A stretch of 64,000 bases of DNA, taken from positions 1 to 64,000 of the forward strand of contig CAYYKD010000019.1 in assembly GCA_964471825.1 (NCBI GenBank), given 5' to 3'. Of the stretch, positions 1-8,472 are shown one piece after another. A program made the translations under genes and the position numbers. Under the pieces are notes generated by a model. It saw only the letters and a list, made by a program, of their open reading frames with translations, had not been told where the DNA came from and did no database searches. How positions within the stretch are numbered: the first letter of the stretch is position 1; the number at the start of each line of letters is the position of its first letter. Source of the stretch: CAYYKD01 sp964471825 (GTDB lineage Bacteria > Spirochaetota > GWE2-31-10 > CAYYKD01).

Positions 1-231
1 ATTTAAGGCATTTATCCATTTAATTCATGCAAAAACTAATTTTGCAAGAGGCTCAATTATTAGATATATAAGAGGCTATTGCAAAATCATTTTTTTAGGT
101 AGCTTTAATTTGTATGAGATTTAACACTTTTTTTTAGATTAGAAGTATTTGCGATTTTGTAAATACTTCTTGCATAATTTACATCTCCATTATATAATCT
201 TAATTATGTTTTGTATTAGCGGGGTTAATCA
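1..231. other. Leader region with TTTTGCAA inverted repeats, no gene
   Basis: No credible reading frame lies here. TGCAAAA at 28-34 faces TTTTGCA at 40-46, and a second TTGCAAAA at 79-86 could pair with TTTTGCAA at 40-47, so alternative hairpins are possible. The AGAGGCTATTGCAAAA motif at 71-86 recurs in degenerate form elsewhere in the window. The stretch before 232 is AT-rich and probably holds the promoter of the PTS-IIA/CBS gene, but I could not choose one convincing box pair. Confidence 0.4.
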
Positions 232-1155
232 ATGAGTAATATCAAAGAGGCTATTCATTTTTCATCATTTTTTACACCTAGAGATATTATCTGTGATATT
301 AAGTTAACACATAGGGATGAAGTTATTAAGGAGATCTTAAAGAAACTTGCCTATAATCGTGGGATTGGGAATGTTGATGAGGTCTTTGATGCAGTTATTG
401 AAAGGGAGGGGGTGATCTCAACCATTCTATCAGATGGTGTTGCAGTGCCTCATGCCAGATTAACTACAATTGATGACATAGTTGTAGGGATTGCTATTTC
501 TAAAAAAGGGATCACCTACAGTGAGGACTTTAGTCCTGTACATCTGGTTGTTTTAATTTTAACACCAAAGGATAAACCCTCGATGTATCTTCAGGTACTG
601 AGTTCACTTAGTAAGGCACTTGTTGATAGATCTATTATTGGTTCGGTTCAGGAGATTGAGGATTCAGATGATGCATGGAAATTTTTCAATCGAAAGAATT
701 TAAATCTGCCTGATTATATATGTGCAGGTGATATAATGAAGCCCAATCCTGTCTTTCTTACCGAACATCAAACATTAAAGGATGCCATAGATATCTTCGT
801 ACAGAAAAACCTTCATGATCTCGCTGTTGTTGATAAAGATGGTGATCTTATAGGGGTGGTAACAGCGTCAGAATTACTGAGAGTCTGTCTGCCGGACTAT
901 ATTTTATGGATGGATGACTTGTCTCCAATAATTAATTTTGAACCTTTCTCACATATATTACAGAATGAATCTAATACATGGCTTGCTGAGATAATTTCAT
1001 CGGATTTTGCAGTTGTTAGTGAGAGTTCTCCTGCTATAATGGTAGCTCAGGAGATAACAAAAAAAAACACAAGACAGGCCTATGTCCTGAGAGGTAAAAA
1101 ACTGGTCGGGATAATTACACTTCAGCAATTTTTAAATAAAGTATTAAGAGAGTAA
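232..1155 (+). CDS. PTS EIIA (fructose/nitrogen type) domain fused to a CBS pair
   Basis: The protein has 307 residues. Residues ~10-150 match a PTS EIIA-2 domain with the phospho-acceptor histidine in the motif AVPHAR (H74). Residues ~165-305 form two CBS motifs (AGDIMKPNPVFLTEHQTLKD, then a second ending in VGIITLQQF). It stops 3 bases before a 12-TM permease, so the pair is surely co-transcribed. EIIA domains transfer or sense phosphate from HPr, and CBS pairs bind adenine nucleotides. With no EIIB or EIIC nearby, a regulatory role on the adjacent transporter is my inference, not a sugar-uptake role. Family assignment is secure; function is not. Confidence 0.85.
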   Translation: MSNIKEAIHFSSFFTPRDIICDIKLTHRDEVIKEILKKLAYNRGIGNVDEVFDAVIEREGVISTILSDGVAVPHARLTTIDDIVVGIAISKKGITYSEDFSPVHLVVLILTPKDKPSMYLQVLSSLSKALVDRSIIGSVQEIEDSDDAWKFFNRKNLNLPDYICAGDIMKPNPVFLTEHQTLKDAIDIFVQKNLHDLAVVDKDGDLIGVVTASELLRVCLPDYILWMDDLSPIINFEPFSHILQNESNTWLAEIISSDFAVVSESSPAIMVAQEITKKNTRQAYVLRGKKLVGIITLQQFLNKVLRE

Positions 1156-1158
1156 AAT

Positions 1159-2565
1159 ATGCATAGTGATAATGAGACTTTTACGCCTAAAAAGGTAGTT
1201 TTCAGGGTACTGATAATGCTTGCGGTAACGCTACTTGCCGGTTATCTTTCATTTTCATTTGGTCTACAACAGAGGCAGCAAATAATGGCGGTCTCAGTCT
1301 TTATACTTATTATTTCTGCGACTCTACTTTTTTGGAATGCAAGACTATCAGTGGCATTTATCGGAATTGCTATTCTCCTTGGTGGAAATGTGATTACCCT
1401 GGAGCAAATGGTACATTCTGCTGAACTTGATATAATACTCTTTCTTGTTGGTATGATGACAATGGTGGGAGTTTTGAAAGATCTGGGTTTATTTACCTGG
1501 CTGATTCAATTAGTAATAAATATGAGGGGAATGAATGGAAGAAGGTTTGTTCTTATTGTAGTTATAATGTCAGGATTAATGGCAAGCGTTGTTGATGAGG
1601 TAACATCGATTGTTTTTATTATGGCATTGATATTTCAGGTCTGCGATACACTTAAGATCAGGCCGACCCCATTTGTTATGATCGCAGTTATTGGGACAAA
1701 CATAGGTTCAAGCGGGTCTATGCTTGGAAATCCTGTAGGAATATTGATTGGAACAAAGGCCGGCTTCTCATTTCATGATTTTCTTATATGGGCAAGTCCA
1801 ATAATGGTTGTTTCTTTGATATCTGCCTTAATTATAGTCTTAATTTGGTACAGAAAAGATATTGCAGTACTAACAGAGCGGTTAGAGGCTAGAAGAAAGA
1901 TGCAGTTAGGTTTGGGGCCACTTGTGAGAATACCGTTTGTCAAGGGATTGATTATTCTTGTATCAGCTGTAACTTTAATTGCACTTCATCATACTCTCGA
2001 AAAACTACTTGGTGTTCAAAAGAACACATTGTTAATTGTTGCACCTCTTGTTATTAGCGGTATACTAATGATCTGGCGATCAAAACGGGCAAGGCACTAT
2101 ATTGAGACAGAGGTAGAGTGGTGGACATTGCTGTTTTTTATGATGCTTTTCTCTGTTGCTGGCTCTCTTGAATATACCGGGGTCACAGAGCATATTGCCA
2201 ATAATTTTCGTGGTTTTTTTGGTGATAATCCTAAGGTTCTGGTACCGATTATTATATTTATCACATCAATCGGCTCTGCATTTGTAGATAATATTGTTTT
2301 TGTAGCGGCATTTATACCTGTTGTTAAGGAATTAAACTCTACTCCACTTTGGTGGGCACTACTTTTTGGAGCATGTTTTGGCGGAAATATAACAGCGATT
2401 GGGTCAACTGCTAATATTGTTGCACTTGGGATGATGGAAAAGAGATACAAAAGTCATGTTGCATTTTTTGAGTGGATAAAGATTGGATCATTAATCGGTC
2501 TTGTTACCGGTGTCGTTGCTTGGATAATGATAATGATATTGATGCCAAACATGCCGAAGATGTAG
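1159..2565 (+). CDS. SLC13/ArsB/NhaD-type ion permease
   Basis: A 468-residue polytopic membrane protein with about 11-12 hydrophobic segments. It has the ion-transporter-superfamily features GTNIGSSGSMLGNPVGI (about residue 180) and, in the second half, GNITAIGSTANIVALG (about residue 405). This paired repeat is typical of anion:Na+ symporters and Na+/H+ antiporters of the CitMHS/ArsB/NhaD group. The substrate cannot be read from sequence. It directly follows the PTS-IIA/CBS gene, which suggests the soluble protein gates or modulates it. The name arsB is not justified because no arsenic genes are nearby. Confidence 0.8.
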   Translation: MHSDNETFTPKKVVFRVLIMLAVTLLAGYLSFSFGLQQRQQIMAVSVFILIISATLLFWNARLSVAFIGIAILLGGNVITLEQMVHSAELDIILFLVGMMTMVGVLKDLGLFTWLIQLVINMRGMNGRRFVLIVVIMSGLMASVVDEVTSIVFIMALIFQVCDTLKIRPTPFVMIAVIGTNIGSSGSMLGNPVGILIGTKAGFSFHDFLIWASPIMVVSLISALIIVLIWYRKDIAVLTERLEARRKMQLGLGPLVRIPFVKGLIILVSAVTLIALHHTLEKLLGVQKNTLLIVAPLVISGILMIWRSKRARHYIETEVEWWTLLFFMMLFSVAGSLEYTGVTEHIANNFRGFFGDNPKVLVPIIIFITSIGSAFVDNIVFVAAFIPVVKELNSTPLWWALLFGACFGGNITAIGSTANIVALGMMEKRYKSHVAFFEWIKIGSLIGLVTGVVAWIMIMILMPNMPKM

Positions 2566-2663
2566 ATTAAATAAATCCATTTAGAAGTGAGTTAGAGATT
2601 ATTAATTAACAACAACAATTTTCGAATATTGCTAAAAAGAGAATTTTAGGTTAATATATCAAG

Positions 2664-3395
2664 ATGGAAAAATTCATAATAGATAAAAAAATATCATCCG
2701 GAGAGGTTGATTGTAATGGAAATCTAAAGTTGTCATCATTATTTGGCATATTTCAGGAACTGGCGCATGAACATGCTAATATTTTAAAATTCGGCTACTA
2801 TGATCTAAAACCGTTAAATATTTACTGGGTAATGAGTAAGATAAAGATAGTCTTTTTTAGATATCCCTGTTGGAGCGAGGAACTAAGTTTTGTTACGAGT
2901 CCTAAAAAACCGGATGCAGTAAGTGCCTACAGGGATTATGAAGTTAGAGATAGTTCCGGTAATATTATAATTGCTGCAACCTCTACATGGGCATTGATTA
3001 ACCCGGATAACCTCCGTCCCCAAAAAATATCCATGCTTAATCTTGATCTAACTTATGATGAGGGTTTTGCCCTTGAAAGCGGCACCCGAATAGAAAAAGT
3101 TGAGCCGATAGTTGAGTCTGACTATGATTATGAACTGCAGGTCAGGTATTCAGATATTGATATAAATCAACATACAAACAACGCCAGATATATTGAATTC
3201 ATATTCGATGGTTTAGATACTGAATTCTTCAAATCCACGCAGATATCTGAGATAGTTGTTAATTTTACTTCAGAATCACGAATTGGTGATAGATTAAGGA
3301 TATTTTATAAAAAAATTACAGATAATAAAGTTATTGTTGAATGTAGAAAAGATGCGGTTACTGTGTTTAGAGCATCTATAGAAATGAAAAAATGA
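2664..3395 (+). CDS. Acyl-ACP thioesterase
   Basis: 243 residues with a double hot-dog fold like the FatA/FatB and bacterial acyl-ACP thioesterase family. The C-terminal half carries the catalytic-type stretch DIDINQHTNNARYIEF (N and H of the NxHxxN pattern) near residue 165. The family releases fatty acids from acyl carrier protein in the cytoplasm. It lies 22 bases before mnmG. The start has only a weak ribosome-binding site, and the ~100 bases before it are AT-rich with no clear promoter. Confidence 0.85.
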   Translation: MEKFIIDKKISSGEVDCNGNLKLSSLFGIFQELAHEHANILKFGYYDLKPLNIYWVMSKIKIVFFRYPCWSEELSFVTSPKKPDAVSAYRDYEVRDSSGNIIIAATSTWALINPDNLRPQKISMLNLDLTYDEGFALESGTRIEKVEPIVESDYDYELQVRYSDIDINQHTNNARYIEFIFDGLDTEFFKSTQISEIVVNFTSESRIGDRLRIFYKKITDNKVIVECRKDAVTVFRASIEMKK

Positions 3396-3417
3396 TTGTG
3401 AGTTCAGGAGAATATAG

Positions 3418-5301
3418 ATGTATCATAGAGACTACGATGTTATTGTAATTGGTGGGGGGCATGCAGGATGTGAGGCTGCTTCTATATGTTCCAGGCATGG
3501 TCTAAAGACTATTCTTATTACTCAGAATGCTGATGCTATAGCTAGAATGAGCTGTAATCCATCTATAGGAGGGATCGCTAAGGGGCATCTTGTTAGAGAG
3601 TTGGATGCACTTGGCGGTATGATGGGTAAGATTATCGATAGATCTATGATACAGTTTAAGATGTTAAATACAAAGAAGGGGCCTGCTGTTCAGGCAATGC
3701 GGGCTCAGGCAGATAAACTCGAATATTCTGTTCTTATGAAAAAACACCTGGAGTCATTATCAGATCTTGATATTTTTCAGGATACAGTTGTATCAATAGA
3801 GACGGATAACCACACCTCTGACCCCAAAGTAGTTGGCGTAAAAACTGAACGGGGAAACACAATAAGCTGTAGGGCAATAGTTCTGACTACGGGAACATTT
3901 ATGGAAGGCAAGATTCATATCGGAGAGTTCTCTGCTATGAATGGTAGAATATCTGAGCCTGCAGCCTGCGGGTTATCTGAAAATTTAAAAAAGATCGGGC
4001 TTGAGATCGGCAGATTGAAGACCGGAACACCTGCCAGAGTAATGAAGTCCAGTATAGATTTCTCAGAACTGGAGGAACAGGGGGGCGACACACAAATGAT
4101 GAGTTTTTCCAACTATACAGATGCCACTCCTGACAGACCGCAGATACCATGTTTTGTTACATACACAAATGAAGAGACCCATAAGATAATCAGAGACAAT
4201 TTTCACAGATCACCGCTATTTGCCGGTAAGATTAAGGGTGTGGGGCCGAGATACTGTCCGTCAATTGAAGATAAGGTAAAAAGATTTGCAGAGAAAGACC
4301 GCCATCAAGTTTTTATTGAACCGGAGGGTTTGTATACAGATGAGATGTATCTAAATGGACTTTCATCTTCTCTGCCAGAGGATGTTCAATGGAAATTTCT
4401 TCGCACAATCAAGGGTTTTGAAAACCTATTAATCGTTAGACCTGCCTATGCAGTTGAGTATGATTACATAAATCCTATCCAACTTAAGTCGTCCCTGGAG
4501 ACAAAGAGGATCGCAGGACTTTTCATTGCCGGGCAGACTAACGGAACATCAGGATACGAGGAGGCTGCAAGTCAGGGCTTAATGGCCGGGATCAATGCAT
4601 CAAGGTCGTTATTAAATGAGGCTCCACTTATACTAAGAAGAGATGAGGCCTATATTGGTGTATTGATTGATGATCTTGTAACGATGGGAACAGTTGAACC
4701 CTATAGAATGTTCACTTCTAGGGCAGAATTTAGGTTACAACTTAGACAGGATAATGCAGATATTCGACTAGCAGAATATGCTATAAAATATGGTCTAATC
4801 AATAATGATGAAAAGGATTTTTTTTACAAAAGAACACAGGAAGTAAAAGAGCTTGGATTGATGTTTAGTAAGAGCAAGTTGACGGAAGAAACTGCAAATG
4901 AGATAAATCTTCTAGGAATCAAAAAGGGGTCACACTGGTCAGATGTCATTAAGAACCCTTCAGCAGACTTTACAAAATTATATGACTTGTTTCATAAGGA
5001 ATATCCGGACTATAGCTCAAATTCCTTTATTACCGCGGCTGTTGAGTTGAAATATCATGGTTATATAGCAAGACAGGAAGTTGAAGTAAACAAATCAAAA
5101 AAAATGGAATCAAAGCCGATACCTGAGAGTATTAATTATGATGAAATCTTTGGGCTCTCAAGTGAGGCTAGAGAGAAGTTGAAAAAAGTTAGACCATCAA
5201 GTATAGGGCAGGCTTCACGAATAAGCGGTGTAACACCATCAGATATCTCTATAGTTACAATGTATCTCTACGCAAAAAATATGGGGTCAGAGGTGAAGTA
5301 G
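3418..5301 (+). CDS. mnmG: tRNA uridine-5-carboxymethylaminomethyl modification enzyme MnmG
   Basis: 627 residues, the normal length for MnmG/GidA. The N-terminal FAD-binding motif is VIGGGHAGCEAA, followed by SCNPSIGGIAKGHLVRELDALGG. GQTNGTSGYEEAASQG and TSRAEFRLQLRQDNAD are also diagnostic. With MnmE it installs the cmnm5 group on U34 of certain tRNAs. A good ribosome-binding site (CAGGAG) precedes the ATG. Two tRNA genes follow, on opposite strands. No mnmE is in the window. Confidence 0.97.
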   Translation: MYHRDYDVIVIGGGHAGCEAASICSRHGLKTILITQNADAIARMSCNPSIGGIAKGHLVRELDALGGMMGKIIDRSMIQFKMLNTKKGPAVQAMRAQADKLEYSVLMKKHLESLSDLDIFQDTVVSIETDNHTSDPKVVGVKTERGNTISCRAIVLTTGTFMEGKIHIGEFSAMNGRISEPAACGLSENLKKIGLEIGRLKTGTPARVMKSSIDFSELEEQGGDTQMMSFSNYTDATPDRPQIPCFVTYTNEETHKIIRDNFHRSPLFAGKIKGVGPRYCPSIEDKVKRFAEKDRHQVFIEPEGLYTDEMYLNGLSSSLPEDVQWKFLRTIKGFENLLIVRPAYAVEYDYINPIQLKSSLETKRIAGLFIAGQTNGTSGYEEAASQGLMAGINASRSLLNEAPLILRRDEAYIGVLIDDLVTMGTVEPYRMFTSRAEFRLQLRQDNADIRLAEYAIKYGLINNDEKDFFYKRTQEVKELGLMFSKSKLTEETANEINLLGIKKGSHWSDVIKNPSADFTKLYDLFHKEYPDYSSNSFITAAVELKYHGYIARQEVEVNKSKKMESKPIPESINYDEIFGLSSEAREKLKKVRPSSIGQASRISGVTPSDISIVTMYLYAKNMGSEVK

Positions 5302-5386
5302 TATAAAAAATTATGCAACTTTTGATCTATTGAACTCTCTATTTTGAATTTAGTTATATATTAAGGATGTTTGAGATTTAAAAGAA

Positions 5387-5470
5387 TGCCGATGGTCGGA
5401 CTCGAACCGACACGGGGTTGCCCCCACAAGATTTTGAGTCTAGCACGTCTACCAATTCCATCACATCGGC
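5387..5470 (-). tRNA. tRNA-Leu (anticodon CAA)
   Basis: Read on the minus strand, a 7-bp acceptor stem (GCCGATG with CATCGGC), discriminator A, a long variable arm (TGGGGGCAACCCCG) and a GGTTCGAGTCC T-loop region are all visible. The anticodon loop is CTCAAAA, giving CAA for UUG codons. Position 28:42 of the anticodon stem appears as U-U. The 3' CCA is not encoded. Confidence 0.93.
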
Positions 5471-5489
5471 TATTAAATTGATTAATAGA

Positions 5490-5518
5490 TCTATACCAAA
5501 AATCATAATAATTGTCAA
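5490..5518 (-). promoter_or_regulatory. Sigma-70 promoter of tRNA-Leu
   Basis: On the minus strand TTGACA (5518-5513) is separated by 17 bases from TATAGA (5495-5490). The -10 box ends 20 bases before the tRNA 5' end, a typical distance for a stable-RNA gene. Confidence 0.75.
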
Positions 5519-5591
5519 GTCATAATTAGGTAGATAATTAGATGATAATGGATTGGGGGAAAATAATTTTATTTTTCACTAAAAATTAATG

Positions 5592-5620
5592 TTGACTTTT
5601 CAAGATAGATATGATATAAG
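5592..5620 (+). promoter_or_regulatory. Sigma-70 promoter of tRNA-Val
   Basis: TTGACT at 5592-5597 and TATAAG at 5615-5620 with a 17-base spacer. The tRNA starts 13 bases later. Confidence 0.75.
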
Positions 5621-5632
5621 TTTCTCAAGTTC

Positions 5633-5705
5633 GGAGGGTTAGCTCAGCTGGGAGAGCGTCTGCCTTACAAGCAGAATGTCGCAGGTTCGATCCCTGCACT
5701 CTCCA
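5633..5705 (+). tRNA. tRNA-Val (anticodon UAC)
   Basis: 73 bases forming a complete cloverleaf: acceptor GGAGGGT with ACTCTCC, D-arm TAGCTCAGCTGGGAGAGC, anticodon loop CTTACAA (TAC), T-arm GCAGGTTCGATCCCTGC, discriminator A. CCA is not encoded. It is followed at once by a terminator, so it is a single-gene transcript. Confidence 0.96.
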
Positions 5706-5710
5706 ATTAC

Positions 5711-5740
5711 GGCGATCTTTTTTAAGATCGTCTTTTTTTT
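5711..5740 (+). terminator. Rho-independent terminator after tRNA-Val
   Basis: GGCGATCTT pairs with AAGATCGTC (one G-U pair) around a TTTT loop, followed by eight T. Confidence 0.9.
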
Positions 5741-5798
5741 AATCAACGAGGGCTACCAAAGTTCTAATGGTATATTAGAGTAAATAGGGTTTTATATT

Positions 5799-6590
5799 AT
5801 GGAAGTTTTTACTGAGTTTGTTAATACAATTGCAAGGCTTAGGGCACCGGATGGGTGTCCCTGGGATAGGGAACAAACTGCGAATTCACTCCTGCCATAT
5901 CTACTGGAGGAAACAGCTGAGGTTGCTGATTCAATTATACGAAATAACTCTAATGATCTTCGTGAAGAATTAGGTGATCTGCTTCTTCAGATAGTCATAC
6001 ACTCTCAGATTGCCGATGAGAAGGGACACTTTAGTATATCTGATGTGATTAGAGATGTAAATAACAAAATGGTCTCGAGACACCCCCATGTGTTTGGCGA
6101 GTTAAAAGCTGATACATCGGATCAGGTCCTTGATATATGGGACAAAGTAAAATCAAAGGAAAAAAAATACCATACGCATAAATCTCATCTAGATAAAGTA
6201 CCGAAAAATTTTCCACCTCTCTTAACTGCCTATAAATATCAAAAGGCCGCATCAAAGGTTGGCTTTGATTGGCCTGACTATAAAGGTTCTCTTGCAAAAA
6301 TTGAAGAGGAGACAGCCGAGTTAAAGCATGCTATATCAATAGAAAATCGTGATGAAATTGAGAGTGAGCTTGGTGATCTGATATTTGCCTGCGTTAACCT
6401 CGGAAGATTTTTTGATATTCGACCGGATGTAGCCTTAACAAAAACCAATAATAAATTTAAACGGAGATTTCAATTTATCGAAGATATTCTTGAAAAAACC
6501 GGAAAAAAGTTTGATGAACTATCCCTTGAAGAATTAGATAAAATATGGGATAAAGCAAAAGAATCAGAAAAGGCAGATCTTACAAAATAA
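5799..6590 (+). CDS. mazG: Nucleoside triphosphate pyrophosphohydrolase MazG
   Basis: 263 residues, the length of the full two-domain MazG. Both MazG folds are visible: the first with CPWDREQT, LEETAEVADSI and LREELGDLLLQ, the second with KIEEETAELKHAI and EIESELGDLIFA. The EExxE...ExxD metal-binding pattern is intact in both. The family hydrolyses NTPs to NMP and pyrophosphate (house-cleaning). It precedes guaA by 52 bases. The ATG at 5799 has only a weak upstream ribosome site. Confidence 0.95.
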   Translation: MEVFTEFVNTIARLRAPDGCPWDREQTANSLLPYLLEETAEVADSIIRNNSNDLREELGDLLLQIVIHSQIADEKGHFSISDVIRDVNNKMVSRHPHVFGELKADTSDQVLDIWDKVKSKEKKYHTHKSHLDKVPKNFPPLLTAYKYQKAASKVGFDWPDYKGSLAKIEEETAELKHAISIENRDEIESELGDLIFACVNLGRFFDIRPDVALTKTNNKFKRRFQFIEDILEKTGKKFDELSLEELDKIWDKAKESEKADLTK

Positions 6591-6642
6591 TCTGTAATAA
6601 AGAAGAGGCTCAGAACTTAAAACAAATTCAGGAAGGTGTTTA

Positions 6643-8469
6643 ATGGATCGATTGGTTGTGCTTGATTTTGGCGGACAATATGCTCATCTTATAGCAAGGA
6701 GATTTCGTTCACTTGGTTACTATACAGAGATAGCACTTCCATCCACCGATGCTAAATTAATTTCAGATGCAAAGGGGATCGTCTTTTCAGGCGGACCATC
6801 CTCTGTCTATGCACAGGACAAGCCGGATTTTAACACTGAGATTTTATCATTAAATATACCGATTCTAGGTTTGTGTTATGGCCACCAGTTAATCGCACAT
6901 TCATATGGAGGTCGGGTTGACAAGGCTCAAATCGGTGAATTTGGTTTTGCTGAGTTAATCACGACTATCACGACGCCCGTAACAGATGGGATTAGTGGTA
7001 AAAATCAAGTCTGGATGAGCCATTCTGATGAGGTACTATCAGTGCCGGACAATTTTGAGATTACCGGTTACACAAAGGATTGCATGGTTGCATCCTATAG
7101 ATCAAAGGATAATTTGCGTTTTGGATTTCAATTTCATGCCGAGGTAAAAGATACACCTATTGGTGACAGGCTCTTTGATAACTTTGCCAAGCATTGTAAA
7201 ATGCCTCTCAATTGGAACGCCGATAAGGTGCTTGAATTCATTAAGAATGAGATAAAAAATTCAGCTAAGGATAAGCAGGTTCTTCTTTTTCTATCAGGGG
7301 GGGTTGATTCATCTGTTGCCTTTGCTCTGTTGAATGAAACACTCGGTAAAGAACGGGTACTTGGGTTGTACATTAATAACGGGTTTATGCGAAAAAATGA
7401 GACTGAGCAGATAAAAAAAAGATATAACGACTCAGGCTATGATAATTTTATAGTAGAAAATGCAGAGGATGATTTCCTGCAGGCAGTTTATCAACTTACA
7501 GATCCGCAAAAAAAACGGATGGCTGTAGGGGAAACATTCTTGAAAATTCGTGATAAAGTTGTTGATAGATTAAAACTTGATGAAAATAAATGGCTTCTAG
7601 CCCAGGGAACCCTATATCCGGATATAATTGAATCAGGTGGCACAAAACACGCTCGAGTTATTAAAACTCATCATAATCGTGTTGATGGGATACAGAAATT
7701 AATTGAAAAGGGGCTAGTCATTGAGCCTTTAAAAGACCTATATAAAGATGAAGTTAGGGTCATAGGTAAAAAGCTCGGACTAAATGATGAGCTTGTCTAT
7801 AGACACCCATTTCCGGGTCCAGGCATCTCGATAAATGTTCTATGTTCAGATGGAACCTTTAGTGAAGCTGATAAACTTCAAATAACTGAAGAACAGATAC
7901 AAAATGCCGGTCTCGAAAGGATAATTGCAGATTTTAGTTTTAAAACCTATGCAATACCTGTCAAATCAGTTGGTGTTCAGGGTGATTTTAGAACCTATGC
8001 ATATCCTGCTGTAGTAGCGTTTGATGATCTAAAAAATAATTTCCCCGGATGGGAGACGCTTGACAAGGTGTCATCTCACCTAACCAACAATATCAGTCTG
8101 ATTAACAGAACGATTTTGGAACTCTACAGAAAAGATGGTCTTAGACTAATAAAGGGCTATTGTGATAAACAAAGGCTTGATATGGTTAGAGAAGCCGATG
8201 AGATCGTAATATCTAACCTTAGAAAATCCGGGTGGTATAGTAAGGTTTTCCAGCATCTTACTATAAATATTCCCTATGCCTGTTCACCCGGCCGGTGTTC
8301 ATTGGTGCTTAGACCTGTATTCTCTGAGGATGTCATGACTGCGAGGTTTGCTCGACTTGATGAGGAACTCCTTTTTAAGATATCAGATGAAATTAAAAAA
8401 CTTGATTTTATTGATGGTTTATACTATGATATAACAAATAAACCGCCTGCAACTTTTGGATGGGAATAA
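6643..8469 (+). CDS. guaA: GMP synthase (glutamine-hydrolysing), long form
   Basis: 608 residues. The class I glutamine amidotransferase domain has nucleophile C78 (GLCYGHQ) and H165/E167 (FQFHAEV). The ATP-pyrophosphatase P-loop SGGVDSS starts at about residue 218, and HPFPGPG precedes the C-terminal dimerisation domain ending in YDITNKPPATFGWE. It converts XMP to GMP. Usual bacterial GuaA is about 510-525 residues. The extra length falls after HPFPGPG, around VKSVGVQGDFRTYAYPAVVA, and resembles the extended eukaryotic-type C-terminal region. A strong AGGAAGG ribosome site precedes the start. Confidence 0.96.
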   Translation: MDRLVVLDFGGQYAHLIARRFRSLGYYTEIALPSTDAKLISDAKGIVFSGGPSSVYAQDKPDFNTEILSLNIPILGLCYGHQLIAHSYGGRVDKAQIGEFGFAELITTITTPVTDGISGKNQVWMSHSDEVLSVPDNFEITGYTKDCMVASYRSKDNLRFGFQFHAEVKDTPIGDRLFDNFAKHCKMPLNWNADKVLEFIKNEIKNSAKDKQVLLFLSGGVDSSVAFALLNETLGKERVLGLYINNGFMRKNETEQIKKRYNDSGYDNFIVENAEDDFLQAVYQLTDPQKKRMAVGETFLKIRDKVVDRLKLDENKWLLAQGTLYPDIIESGGTKHARVIKTHHNRVDGIQKLIEKGLVIEPLKDLYKDEVRVIGKKLGLNDELVYRHPFPGPGISINVLCSDGTFSEADKLQITEEQIQNAGLERIIADFSFKTYAIPVKSVGVQGDFRTYAYPAVVAFDDLKNNFPGWETLDKVSSHLTNNISLINRTILELYRKDGLRLIKGYCDKQRLDMVREADEIVISNLRKSGWYSKVFQHLTINIPYACSPGRCSLVLRPVFSEDVMTARFARLDEELLFKISDEIKKLDFIDGLYYDITNKPPATFGWE

Positions 8470-8472
8470 ATA

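Noticed and set aside
2097..2450. Minus-strand frame inside the permease gene
   Set aside because: It mirrors a strongly coding plus-strand membrane protein; no ribosome site or family match.
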